Shown: positions 34,770 through 43,600 of the stretch, piece after piece
Layout: the number at the start of each line of letters is the position of its first letter
How positions within the stretch are numbered: position 1 is the first letter of the stretch
NCBI RefSeq assembly: GCF_037992945.1
Contig: NZ_CP150304.1
Location: 4,664,501-4,728,500, forward strand
Reading direction: 5' to 3'
DNA: 64,000 nucleotides
Source of the DNA: Peribacillus sp. FSL E2-0218
GTDB taxonomy: Bacteria; Bacillota; Bacilli; Bacillales; DSM-1321
The notes under the pieces: generated by a model
The model's database searches: none
The model's input: the letters and a program-made list of their open reading frames with translations, nothing else
Told to the model about the DNA's origin: nothing
Program-made: the position numbers and the translations under genes

Positions 34770-37175
34770 ATGTCATTGCTTCATCTGGCGGTATTATCAC
34801 CGTTTTTATTAGCTCTTATTGTTCCACTCTTATACAAACTATTTCGACACATACATACAGGATGGTTTGTACTCATATTACCCATTCTCCTTTTCACCTA
34901 TTTTTCAAGGTTCATCCCCTTGACCAAACAGGGCGATGTCATGACGGAAAGGGCTGCATGGATCCCTTCTCTCGGTATCCATGTTGATTTCTATGTTGAT
35001 GGACTAGGGCTTCTGTTCGCCTTGCTCATTACCGGAATAGGTTCACTCGTCGTTCTTTACTCCGTTTTCTATTTATCGAAGGAGAAGGAAAGGCTGAATC
35101 AGTTTTACGTCTTTCTTTTGCTCTTCATGGGGGCGATGCTCGGTGTGGTCCTTTCGGATAACCTGATTGTCCTTTATACATTTTGGGAATTCACCAGTCT
35201 CTCCTCGTTTTTATTGATTGGATATTGGAATGAACGGGAGCGTTCACGTTACGGGGCACAGAAATCCCTGCTGATTACCGTCCTTGGAGGACTAAGCCTG
35301 CTTGGGGGGATCATTCTCCTTTCCATCATGGGCAACACCTTCAGCATACGTGAATTGATAGCACAAAGTGGGCAGCTGATGGATCACTCGCTCTTCACTC
35401 CGGCACTATTGCTCGTCCTGCTTGGGGCATTCACTAAATCGGCCCAATTTCCCTTCCATATCTGGCTTCCTGATGCGATGGAGGCTCCGACGCCCGTCAG
35501 TGCCTATCTTCATTCGGCAACGATGGTCAAGGCCGGGATTTATATAGTGGCCCGATTAAGCCCTGTTTTTGCAGAATCCGGGTTATGGCTCTGGCTCGTT
35601 TCGATTACCGGATTGATCACCCTTTTCTGGGGCTCGTGCTCGGCAATCAAGCAGACCGATTTAAAAGGCATCCTCGCCTTTTCCACCATCAGTCAGCTTG
35701 GATTGATCATGTCGTTGCTGGGTCTGGGCGCGGCAGCACTCCATTATGATTCAATGGGGGGAAATATTTACTTGGCAGCCACGGTTGCAGCTGTATTCCA
35801 TTTGATTAATCACGCGACCTTCAAGGGCAGCCTTTTCATGGTTGCAGGCATCATTGACCATGAAACCGGGACCCGTGATATCAAAAAGCTTGGCGGATTG
35901 ATGCAGGTGATGCCGATCACCTTCACCGTCGCCATCATCGGCGCCTTTTCAATGGCAGGCCTTCCGCCATTCAACGGTTTCTTAAGTAAGGAAATGTTCT
36001 TGGCCAGCATGGTGAATGTATTGGAGCTGGATATCTTCAATATGGACACATGGGGAGTTCTGTTCCCTGTTATAGCCTGGATTGCGAGTGTGTTCACTTT
36101 TATCTATAGCATGATTGTCGTGCTCAAACCCTTTACAGGCAACCTTCAGGCAAACCTATTGGATAGGAAGCCACATGAGGCACCGATCGGGATGCTGGTT
36201 TCTCCCATCATCCTTGCCTTGCTGGTCATCGTTTTCGGCATTTTCCCAAACCTGCTTGCTACTTCGATCATCAAGCCTGCAGTAGCTGGCATACAGCCTA
36301 GCTTGGCAACCGAAGATTTCCATGTCCATATTGCTTTCTGGCATGGGTTCACACCTGAAGTATGGATGACGATCGGCATCATCGCATTGGGAATTCTTTT
36401 ATACAAAACGCTTCCGAAGTGGCAGAGGATCACTCAGGTGGTTCCAGAACGTTTATCCTTGAATTCTTTGTATGATAACGGATTAAAGGGCCTTGAACGT
36501 TCGTCCTCCTCCGTGATGAAATTATTAATGACAGGTTCATTGCGGACCTATCTGCTATCCATATTCCTATTTTTCATTCTTTCATTGGGCTTTACGATTT
36601 ATTGGAAGGATGCCTTTACATTGGATACAGGACATTTTGCCCCGATCGGTTTTTACGAGCTGCTACTAGCGGGCGTCATCGTCGTCGCGGCGATTGCGAT
36701 TTTGTTTGCCAAGTCACGTTTAACCTCGATCATCATCTTGGGAGCAGTCGGTTATGCGATTTCCCTGTTTTTCGTCTTGCTGCGGGCTCCGGATTTAGCA
36801 CTGACCCAGCTAGTCATTGAAACGATATCCGTATCGCTGTTCTTGCTTTGCTTCTTCCACCTGCCATTGATGGCCAGCAGAAAGGAAGAACGGATGACAT
36901 TCAGGTTGAATAACGCCTTGATATCCATTGGTGTAGGCGTCATCGTGACGTTGATCGCCTTATCGGCACACAGCAATAAACTATTTGATTCCATCTCAAG
37001 CTATTACCTTGAAAACGCGTATAAAGAGGCCGGCGGGAAAAACGTCGTAAATGTCATTCTCGTCGACTTCCGCGGACTTGATACGATGTTTGAAATCACG
37101 GTCCTTTCCATCGCCGCGCTCGGGATCTTCGCGATGATCAAATTGCGTCTGACAAGGGGGAAAGCTAAATCATGA
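34770..37175 (+). CDS. mrpA: Na+/H+ antiporter subunit MrpA
   Basis: 801 residues, the largest Mrp subunit, homologous to NuoL plus a C-terminal MrpB-like part. The conserved antiporter segment LYTFWEFTSLSSFLLIGYWN has the key Glu of transmembrane helix 5, and FHIWLPDAMEAPTPVSAYLHSA carries the lateral helix region typical of NuoL/MrpA. The seven-subunit complex exchanges Na+ for H+ at the membrane, giving pH homeostasis, sodium and alkali tolerance, and cholate efflux in B. subtilis. It is the first of seven genes with overlapping or nearly touching ends. Confidence 0.97.
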   Translation: MSLLHLAVLSPFLLALIVPLLYKLFRHIHTGWFVLILPILLFTYFSRFIPLTKQGDVMTERAAWIPSLGIHVDFYVDGLGLLFALLITGIGSLVVLYSVFYLSKEKERLNQFYVFLLLFMGAMLGVVLSDNLIVLYTFWEFTSLSSFLLIGYWNERERSRYGAQKSLLITVLGGLSLLGGIILLSIMGNTFSIRELIAQSGQLMDHSLFTPALLLVLLGAFTKSAQFPFHIWLPDAMEAPTPVSAYLHSATMVKAGIYIVARLSPVFAESGLWLWLVSITGLITLFWGSCSAIKQTDLKGILAFSTISQLGLIMSLLGLGAAALHYDSMGGNIYLAATVAAVFHLINHATFKGSLFMVAGIIDHETGTRDIKKLGGLMQVMPITFTVAIIGAFSMAGLPPFNGFLSKEMFLASMVNVLELDIFNMDTWGVLFPVIAWIASVFTFIYSMIVVLKPFTGNLQANLLDRKPHEAPIGMLVSPIILALLVIVFGIFPNLLATSIIKPAVAGIQPSLATEDFHVHIAFWHGFTPEVWMTIGIIALGILLYKTLPKWQRITQVVPERLSLNSLYDNGLKGLERSSSSVMKLLMTGSLRTYLLSIFLFFILSLGFTIYWKDAFTLDTGHFAPIGFYELLLAGVIVVAAIAILFAKSRLTSIIILGAVGYAISLFFVLLRAPDLALTQLVIETISVSLFLLCFFHLPLMASRKEERMTFRLNNALISIGVGVIVTLIALSAHSNKLFDSISSYYLENAYKEAGGKNVVNVILVDFRGLDTMFEITVLSIAALGIFAMIKLRLTRGKAKS

Positions 37176-37594
37176 AGCAAAACGACCTGATTCTTCAAAC
37201 GGTTACGAAGGTCGCCGCCTTCGTCATCCTCCTTTTTGCGGTGGCCATCTTCCTGGGCGGTCATTATTCGCCAGGCGGCGGGTTTGTCGGAGGCTTGATG
37301 ACTTCGGCTGCCATTGTGCTGCTGCTGCTCGCCTTCGATTTAAAGACCGTCACCGCGATCCTGCCGATCGATTATAAGTTGATGATCGGTGCAGGCTTGC
37401 TCATTTCAAGCCTGACGGTTGCAGGCGGGCTGTTGTTCGGCGTACCGCTCATGACCCATGCCTACCGTTATGTCGATTTGCCCCTCCTTGGGCATATCTC
37501 ACTTCATACCGCCGTGCTTTTTGATCTCGGTGTTTATCTTGTGGTTGTTGGTGTCACGATGACCATTATTCAAACGATAGGGGAGAGTGAATAA
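37172..37594 (+). CDS. mrpB: Na+/H+ antiporter subunit MrpB
   Basis: 140 residues, four membrane helices. LGGHYSPGGGFVGGLM is the MrpB family signature. The ATG overlaps the mrpA stop (ATGA), so translation is probably coupled. MrpB is needed for antiport together with the other subunits. Confidence 0.96.
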   Translation: MKQNDLILQTVTKVAAFVILLFAVAIFLGGHYSPGGGFVGGLMTSAAIVLLLLAFDLKTVTAILPIDYKLMIGAGLLISSLTVAGGLLFGVPLMTHAYRYVDLPLLGHISLHTAVLFDLGVYLVVVGVTMTIIQTIGESE

Positions 37595-37935
37595 TGGAAC
37601 TATTAATGGCCATTGTCATTGGAATTTTATTCATGTGCGCGACGTACTTAATGCTTTCAAAAAGCATGATCAGAATCATAATCGGTACCGGGCTGCTCAG
37701 TCACGGCGCCCATCTGTTGATTTTGACGATGGGCGGTCTAAAAGCCGGCTCCGTCCCGTTACTGAGTGAAGAAGCTGCTGTCTATGCCGATCCGCTTCCG
37801 CAAGCACTCATCTTAACGGCAATCGTCATCAGTTTCGGTGTGACGTCCTTCCTGCTGGTACTGGCTTACCGTTCCTATCAGGAGCTCGGAACGGATGATA
37901 TGGAAGAAATGAGAGGTACAAAAACGAATGAGTAA
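37594..37935 (+). CDS. mrpC: Na+/H+ antiporter subunit MrpC (NuoK-like)
   Basis: 113 residues, three membrane helices, homologous to NuoK. LLSHGAHLLILTMGG and DPLPQALILTAIVISFG are typical MrpC blocks. The start ATG shares one base with the mrpB stop codon TAA. Confidence 0.96.
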   Translation: MELLMAIVIGILFMCATYLMLSKSMIRIIIGTGLLSHGAHLLILTMGGLKAGSVPLLSEEAAVYADPLPQALILTAIVISFGVTSFLLVLAYRSYQELGTDDMEEMRGTKTNE

Positions 37936-39409
37936 CTTAACCTTCCTGCCTGTTTTATGGCCGCTTTTCACAGGCATCTTTCTCATTTTCATTGCAAAAA
38001 AAATCAAGCTCCAACGATGGGTTTCACTTTTTTCGTCACTTATTGGCATCGTAATATCCAGCTTTCTTGTATTCTCGGTACATTCCCAGGGTATCTTGAC
38101 CTTGGGTGTCGGCAGCTGGGAGGCGCCTTTCGGGATCGTGATTGTCGCAGACATGCTTGCCTCACTGCTTGTCCTGACTACGAATATCATCGGGCTGGCC
38201 ATCTTGCTTTATTCGTTCCACTCGATAGGGGAGGAACGTGAAGCACACTATTATTATCCCGTTTTTCAATTTTTATTGATTGGCGTGAATGGGGCCTTCC
38301 TTACGGGGGACCTTTTCAATCTATTTGTCTTCTTCGAAGTGATGCTGATGGCTTCTTATGTGCTGCTGGTACTCGGCGGGACGAAAATCCAGCTGAGGGA
38401 ATCGTTGAAGTATATCATTGTCAACGTGCTCTCCTCGTCCTTTTTCGTCATCATGGTCGCGTATCTCTACTCTGTACTGGGCACATTGAATATGGCGCAG
38501 ATCAGCCAAAGGATAGCAGAGGTCAATCAGCCTGCGATCCTCTCGGTGATAGCCATCGGTTTCTTGATCGTTTTCGGCTTGAAAGGCGCCATTTTCCCGC
38601 TCTTCCAGTGGCTGCCTGGGTCTTATCATGCTCCGCCGATTCCCGTGATGGCACTATTCGGAGCCTTGCTCACCAAGGTCGGGATATACTCGATTTTCCG
38701 CACCTATACGCTGATGTTTTATCATGATCAAGGCTTCACCCATACCTTCCTGGCGTGGCTTTCCATCTTGACCATCCTCATCGGCGTCATCGGGGCGCTC
38801 GCCTATTGGGATGTAAAGAAAATCATCATTTACAACATCATCATCGCTGTCGGTGTCATCGTTTTCGGCATCTCCGTGATGAACGAACAGGCATTATCAG
38901 GCTCGATTTTATATATCATCCATGACATGCTGATCAAGGCTTCACTCTTCCTGCTGATCGGCATCATGATCAAACTCACCGGCTCGGCTGATTTAAGGAA
39001 AATGGGGGGCTTGATCAAGCAGTATCCCACCCTTGCCTGGACCTTTTTCATAGCTGCCATATCCTTGGCTGGGATCCCGCCATTCAGCGGCTTTGCCGGC
39101 AAGCTTCTTATTCTCCTGGGAGCTGGAAAATCAGGCGACTACCTTGGAATGGCCATTGTCCTGCTATCAAGCTTGATGGTCCTGTATTCCGTGATGAAAA
39201 TCTTCATCTACGGCTTCTGGGGAACACCGAGGGCTGATTATCGCCCGGCAGCCGTTCCGGTTAATAAGATGCTTATTCCGGCCGTAATCCTCGTTGCCAT
39301 TTCCGTCTTATACGGAGTTGGAACGGAAGCGATATACCCTTTCATTTCTCAAGCAGTCGAAACATTATTGAATCCGGATATTTATATCAAAGCGGTTTTA
39401 AAGGAGTAG
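37928..39409 (+). CDS. mrpD: Na+/H+ antiporter subunit MrpD (NuoN/NuoM-like)
   Basis: 493 residues, about 14 membrane helices. GDLFNLFVFFEVMLMASYVL contains the conserved Glu of helix 5, and FPLFQWLPGSYHAPPIPVMA the half-helix region with the conserved lysines nearby. Overlaps mrpC by eight bases. Together with MrpA it forms one of the two ion-translocating antiporter-like modules. Confidence 0.97.
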   Translation: MSNLTFLPVLWPLFTGIFLIFIAKKIKLQRWVSLFSSLIGIVISSFLVFSVHSQGILTLGVGSWEAPFGIVIVADMLASLLVLTTNIIGLAILLYSFHSIGEEREAHYYYPVFQFLLIGVNGAFLTGDLFNLFVFFEVMLMASYVLLVLGGTKIQLRESLKYIIVNVLSSSFFVIMVAYLYSVLGTLNMAQISQRIAEVNQPAILSVIAIGFLIVFGLKGAIFPLFQWLPGSYHAPPIPVMALFGALLTKVGIYSIFRTYTLMFYHDQGFTHTFLAWLSILTILIGVIGALAYWDVKKIIIYNIIIAVGVIVFGISVMNEQALSGSILYIIHDMLIKASLFLLIGIMIKLTGSADLRKMGGLIKQYPTLAWTFFIAAISLAGIPPFSGFAGKLLILLGAGKSGDYLGMAIVLLSSLMVLYSVMKIFIYGFWGTPRADYRPAAVPVNKMLIPAVILVAISVLYGVGTEAIYPFISQAVETLLNPDIYIKAVLKE

Positions 39410-39415
39410 TGCCTG

Positions 39416-39904
39416 ATGTCATTCCAAATTTTACTGAATCTGGTCCTTGCGGTTACTTGGATGTTTTTAAAAAATGAGTTTGATGGGAGCACCTTTATCA
39501 TCGGATATGCATTGGGGCTTTGCATCATGTTCGTCTTCCGCCATTTTTTCAAGGACCGCTTCTACCTGAACCGGGTGAACGCCGTCATCCGCTTGCTGCT
39601 CATATTCGCAAAGGAACTCGTCTCTTCCAACATTAGCGTCCTCAAGGTCGTTTTAAAGCCGAAGCTGGATATGCGGCCTGGCATATTCGCCTTCGAAACC
39701 GTGCTGACGAAGGATTGGGAAATAACGATCCTCGCGAATTTAATTACCCTGACACCAGGGACGCTAGTCGTCGAAGTTTCGGAGGATAATCGGATTCTTT
39801 ATATCCATGCGATGGATATTGCCGACAAGGCTGAGGCTGTGGACAGTATTAAACATACATTCGAAAAGGCGATCATGGAGGTGAGCAAATCATGTTCGAT
39901 TTAG
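39416..39904 (+). CDS. mrpE: Na+/H+ antiporter subunit MrpE
   Basis: 162 residues. Two to three N-terminal membrane helices and a cytosolic C-terminal part; NLITLTPGTLVVEVSEDNRILYIHAMD is the family hallmark. AAAGGAG precedes the ATG, six bases after the mrpD stop. Confidence 0.96.
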   Translation: MSFQILLNLVLAVTWMFLKNEFDGSTFIIGYALGLCIMFVFRHFFKDRFYLNRVNAVIRLLLIFAKELVSSNISVLKVVLKPKLDMRPGIFAFETVLTKDWEITILANLITLTPGTLVVEVSEDNRILYIHAMDIADKAEAVDSIKHTFEKAIMEVSKSCSI

Positions 39905-40176
39905 TGCTGAAAATAGCCTTGCTCGGTGCATCCCTTTCCATGGCTGGGTTCCTCTACCGTTTAATCATAGGGCCATCCGTACCGGATCGGGTCATCGCAC
40001 TCGATGCAATGGGAATCAATCTGATCGCAATCGTGGCGCTTGCCTCCATTGTCATGGACACTAGCGCCTATCTGGAAGCCATTCTGCTGCTCGGAGTCCT
40101 CTCCTTCATCGGAACGGTCGCTTTTGCCAAATTCCTCGAGAAAGGAGAGATCATTGAAGATGACCGTAATCGTTGA
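39892..40176 (+). CDS. mrpF: Na+/H+ antiporter subunit MrpF
   Basis: 94 residues, three membrane helices, with RLIIGPSVPDRVIALDAMG containing the conserved Asp pair of MrpF. Overlaps mrpE by 13 bases; GGAGGTGAG within the mrpE end serves as ribosome site. Confidence 0.95.
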   Translation: MFDLVLKIALLGASLSMAGFLYRLIIGPSVPDRVIALDAMGINLIAIVALASIVMDTSAYLEAILLLGVLSFIGTVAFAKFLEKGEIIEDDRNR

Positions 40177-40498
40177 AATCCTTTCCGGCCTATTCCTTTT
40201 AATGGGTGTCTTCCTCTTTCTAGTATCCGCTTTCGGCATCATCCGCTTGCCTGATGTCTATACAAGGAATCACGCTGCTTCAAAAAGCTCGACGCTTGGA
40301 ATCATGTTCATCCTGATTGGCACGTTGTTATACTTTTATCATCAACATGGCCATGTCGATTTCCGGATCGTGCTCGCCATCATCTTTATCTTCATGACCA
40401 GTCCCGTCGCTGGACATTTGATCAACCGCTCCGCTTACCATACAGGTGTTAAAATGTGGGATCAAAGTGTCCAGGACGATTTGAAGAAGAACCGGTGA
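40160..40498 (+). CDS. mrpG: Na+/H+ antiporter subunit MrpG
   Basis: 112 residues, three membrane helices. FGIIRLPDVYTRNHAASKSS is the MrpG signature. The start ATG lies 17 bases inside mrpF, with GGAGAG upstream; the frame is open further upstream but only as a shadow of mrpF. It is the last gene of the mrp operon. Confidence 0.95.
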   Translation: MTVIVEILSGLFLLMGVFLFLVSAFGIIRLPDVYTRNHAASKSSTLGIMFILIGTLLYFYHQHGHVDFRIVLAIIFIFMTSPVAGHLINRSAYHTGVKMWDQSVQDDLKKNR

Positions 40499-40513
40499 TT
40501 TCCTTATCAAGTG

Positions 40514-40553
40514 AAGAAAGGCTGCCCTGGGTACAGGAGCAGCCTTTCTGATT
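40514..40553 (+). terminator. Terminator of the mrp operon
   Basis: AGAAAGGCTGC and complement with a twelve-base loop, then a T-rich tail. Confidence 0.8.
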
Positions 40554-40573
40554 TTTATAATTGAAACGCAAGC

Positions 40574-41293
40574 TTAATCCATTAAAAACACTTGATCGCC
40601 CAATCTGATTTCACCTGTCCGCAAGACGGAAGCATAGACGCCAAAATGATTGTTCCTTTCCTTGACGACGGTTTTTAACAGGGAAGGATCTTTATGGGAA
40701 TCTCCAGGGTCGACCGTTATGATCATGCAGCGTTCGCAATGCCTTTTGATTTCCAGTTCGACGTCATTGCCAATGATAATCCGCTTTCCGAACCAACTTT
40801 CTTCCAGAAAGGGCGTTTTGTTCACTAAAGACAGCACTACATTATGCCTGAATCTTCTGCCATCCACTTCATTTCCCCAAAGCTTCGTCAATTCAGCTAT
40901 GGAAGCATCACTCACAAGCAATATATTTTCTTCCTCGATGGCCCCGAACGGAATATGCGAAGGAGGATACACAACGGCTTCTGCCTCCCGCATCAGCAAC
41001 AGGTCCATTTCCTCCAGGAAGGCTTTCTCCCCCCATGTCAGTATGTTTCCGTCCGGTGCCTTCACTTTCAATTCAGGATAAGCCTTCAACGTTTCCTCAC
41101 CTGAAAAGAAAGCTTGATAGCGAACCATTTCAGGAACCTGGGTTATCGTGATGAATTTCCCCTGCTTGTCCTTAAAGGCATGACTGCGATCTCCATATAA
41201 CCCATAATCCATCACCTTCGTTGCCTGTACCTGTTCACCAGCGAATGATTTAACCGGATGCCGGGTGATTTCTTGTATAGAGCCAACAAGCAT
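40574..41293 (-). CDS. MOSC domain-containing protein
   Basis: About 239 residues: an N-terminal MOSC_N beta-barrel part (ITRHPVKSFAGEQV, MDYGLYGDRSHAF) and a C-terminal MOSC domain (about 100-235). The Cys-containing motif HCERCMIITVDPGDS is typical for the MOSC/mARC group, which handles sulfur carried by molybdenum cofactor enzymes or reduces N-hydroxyl compounds. The precise role is unknown. ATG at 41293 has AAAGGAG seven bases upstream; the longer frame to 41326 lacks a site. It sits between mrpG and yuxO, where B. subtilis has no such gene as I recall. Confidence 0.9.
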   Translation of the reverse strand: MLVGSIQEITRHPVKSFAGEQVQATKVMDYGLYGDRSHAFKDKQGKFITITQVPEMVRYQAFFSGEETLKAYPELKVKAPDGNILTWGEKAFLEEMDLLLMREAEAVVYPPSHIPFGAIEEENILLVSDASIAELTKLWGNEVDGRRFRHNVVLSLVNKTPFLEESWFGKRIIIGNDVELEIKRHCERCMIITVDPGDSHKDPSLLKTVVKERNNHFGVYASVLRTGEIRLGDQVFLMD

Positions 41294-41386
41294 AAAAAAA
41301 CTCCTTTGCAACCATTTGTATACCATTCAATCAGCCGCCCGGGGATCAGCCCGGAGCGTTCACCATGCTAAGCTGTTTTTTCTCCG

Positions 41387-41779
41387 TCACTTTGGTAAGT
41401 CAATGATGGCTAACGTACAGCGGGAAATGCAGATCAGATGATCCTCTTCGTCCCGGATCTTCACGTCCCATACCATCGTAGTCCTCCCGCGATGGATGAT
41501 ATTCCCTTCCGCGGTAACAAACCCAGAGCGAACTCCCCTTACATGATTGGCATTGATTTCAAGTCCGACCACAGCCTGTTTCGTCTGATCCACAAGCTGC
41601 ATTCCCCCGGCACTTGCAACGGATTCGGCAAGTGCAACAGATGCTCCCCCGTGCAATAAACCATAAGGCTGCCTCGTTCGTTCATCCACCGGCATCGTGG
41701 CTATGATTTTCCCATCCCCGTATTCTTTCATTTCGATTCCAAGCGTGCCTATCAACGAGTTATCCATATTGATTTCCAT
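41387..41779 (-). CDS. yuxO: Hotdog-fold acyl-CoA thioesterase YuxO
   Basis: 130 residues, PaaI-type hotdog. GLLHGGASVALAESVASAGG contains the catalytic region (conserved Glu in LAESV). B. subtilis YuxO is annotated as 1,4-dihydroxy-2-naphthoyl-CoA thioesterase of menaquinone synthesis; the assignment is by relatedness. GGTGGGGGG precedes the ATG. In B. subtilis it lies between mrpG and comA, and here too it is just past mrpG. Confidence 0.88.
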   Translation of the reverse strand: MEINMDNSLIGTLGIEMKEYGDGKIIATMPVDERTRQPYGLLHGGASVALAESVASAGGMQLVDQTKQAVVGLEINANHVRGVRSGFVTAEGNIIHRGRTTMVWDVKIRDEEDHLICISRCTLAIIDLPK

Positions 41780-41906
41780 TCCAATCCCCCCACCTTTTTA
41801 TTTCCTTCAGGTAAATCATAACATTTAGAGACAAAAAAATGAATCACGGTTCATAATACGGCATCTAAAAAGGATGACCCGAATCGATCAAGTCATCCTC
41901 ATCCGT

Positions 41907-42470
41907 TCATTTGGAGATCAGTTCCTTTAATTCGGACCAGCTTGCAAGTCTCGGTATATCCAATTCCCTGTTATAGGAATTGTCGATCGCATACACCTTC
42001 GTTGGAATATCCAATAAGGTTTCGAGGACAGCCGGTTTATCATCGAAATAATAATCAAGCTCAAGCTGATTGATCGTATCGATTTTTTCATGATCCTTCA
42101 TGCCGCAGAAAAAATGGTCATCCTTAACCGGAAAGCCGTTTTCGATCATCCATTTTTTCGTCCGTTCACCATGCTCCGGCTTTCTGGCAGTGATGTAATA
42201 AATCTCATGCCCTGCCAATTCAAGCTCCTGGAGCGTTTCCACTGCGCCCTCGAAAGCGGGACACGATGAATAATACACTTCCTCGACAAGACTATTCCAC
42301 ATCTTGCCGCCCGCCTCTTTATCAAGCCCGAATGCTTCATGGATTTCTATCGTCTTTAACGCTTTGAATACCGCCAGTTCCACGTTTTTATTCAGCTTTT
42401 CATTATAAAGATGGAACGCGAATTCCCTCAAATTAATCAGGGTATCATCAATATCGAACCCAAATTTCAT
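41907..42470 (-). CDS. HAD-superfamily nucleotidase (NT5C/YqfW-like)
   Basis: About 187 residues. HAD motifs are complete: FDIDDTL (nucleophile Asp and acid Asp), ITARKP (motif II Thr), then KDHEKIDTI and YFDDKP (motif IV acidic pair). It resembles YqfW-type 5'(deoxy)nucleotidases. As the last gene of the four-gene accessory operon, with only 15 bases to the gene before it, it is a candidate for dephosphorylating the RibD product; that is inference. ATG at 42470 has AGGAG eight bases upstream; an ATG at 42479 lies too close to that site. Confidence 0.85.
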   Translation of the reverse strand: MKFGFDIDDTLINLREFAFHLYNEKLNKNVELAVFKALKTIEIHEAFGLDKEAGGKMWNSLVEEVYYSSCPAFEGAVETLQELELAGHEIYYITARKPEHGERTKKWMIENGFPVKDDHFFCGMKDHEKIDTINQLELDYYFDDKPAVLETLLDIPTKVYAIDNSYNRELDIPRLASWSELKELISK

Positions 42471-42485
42471 ATCATTCACTCCTAT

Positions 42486-43583
42486 TCAAACATAAGCGGC
42501 AAACTGTGATGCGAAGGATATCTCCTTGTCCACTTGAATGGCTTGCAATCTTTCAATTTCGGACTTTCTTTCCGGCTCGGCGGCTTTTAGCCCAAGGAAT
42601 TCAGCATCCTCATCCAAGATGCATTCCCGGATAAGATCGGCCAATAAATCGGCATCTTTCATGGCGCAATTCAACCCGAAAGCGCCTGTAGGCGTCATCG
42701 TATGGGCCGCGTCGCCCATTAAAGCAACTCCATCCTTCGTCCACGTTTCGCAATAGCTGCTGTGAACGTCCAATAATATGAAGTCCTGCCAGGAGCGGAT
42801 ATTTTCCCGCGCACTTTCGATCAATTCAGGAAAGGCCAGCAACAATTTTTCGATGAAGGGCTCAAAAGGCTGTTTTCGCAGCTGGGGAAAGGAGTCGTGC
42901 TCTATATTCCAGCCAATTTGGATCGACCCCCCCGTTTGAGTGAAGAGGGCGACTTGGGAGTCATTGACCAGAGCCATCTTGATTGAGGGCTGCCATCCCT
43001 TAGGGGCCGGGATTTTTGCCCACAACAGATCGTAGCCATGATTTTTAATCACGGCTTTTATCCCCGCTTTTTTCCGGACCGTGGAAAACCTGCCGTCCGC
43101 CCCGATGATCAATGGACTTTCGACGATCATGTCCTTTCCCTCTTTTCGGACCTTGACACCCGTAAACCGGCCCCGGTCATTCTGAATCAAGTCCGTAACC
43201 CGGCTATTGAGCATCAATTGAAAGGTATCCAGCTTTTTCGCTTCTTCCAATATCGCTGTAAGCAAATGATTTTGAGGTACATGTATCCCAACATGATCTA
43301 CCGGCCATTCAGGAAAAATCCGTTTAAATAAGCGGCCACCTTGCCAATATTCGATTCGGTCCATCCTTAGCAAGCCGAGCCTTTCCACAGTCTCGAATAA
43401 ACCATGCTTTTTAAGGATGTCCTCTCCTTCCTCGTTCAGGAACTCCCCCCTGAACTCCCTTGACACGTCAGAATGCCTTTCAAGCAGGACGACCGATATG
43501 CCCCGCTTGGCCAAAAGATAGGCTAACAGTGCTCCTCCAGGACCAGACCCCACTATGCATACATCAGTTTTAACCACCATCAT
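42486..43583 (-). CDS. FAD-dependent aromatic-ring monooxygenase family protein
   Basis: 365 residues, PHBH/UbiH-type flavoprotein. CIVGSGPGGALLAYLLAKRG is the dinucleotide-binding fold, IIGADGRFSTVRKKAG the DG motif and LMGDAAHTMTPTGAFGLNCA the GD motif. Such enzymes use NAD(P)H and O2 to hydroxylate aromatic or heterocyclic substrates. It follows ribD by 17 bases in the same operon, suggesting the substrate is a RibA/RibD-derived pyrimidine, but that is inference. AGGTGAAG precedes the double ATG start. Confidence 0.9.
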   Translation of the reverse strand: MMVVKTDVCIVGSGPGGALLAYLLAKRGISVVLLERHSDVSREFRGEFLNEEGEDILKKHGLFETVERLGLLRMDRIEYWQGGRLFKRIFPEWPVDHVGIHVPQNHLLTAILEEAKKLDTFQLMLNSRVTDLIQNDRGRFTGVKVRKEGKDMIVESPLIIGADGRFSTVRKKAGIKAVIKNHGYDLLWAKIPAPKGWQPSIKMALVNDSQVALFTQTGGSIQIGWNIEHDSFPQLRKQPFEPFIEKLLLAFPELIESARENIRSWQDFILLDVHSSYCETWTKDGVALMGDAAHTMTPTGAFGLNCAMKDADLLADLIRECILDEDAEFLGLKAAEPERKSEIERLQAIQVDKEISFASQFAAYV

Positions 43584-43600
43584 TCTTCACCTGTTGTCCA

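Noticed and set aside
41868..41906. Terminator after the HAD gene
   Set aside because: AGGATGAC...GTCATCCT can pair, but the loop is long and no T-run follows on the minus strand, so I did not list it as a terminator.
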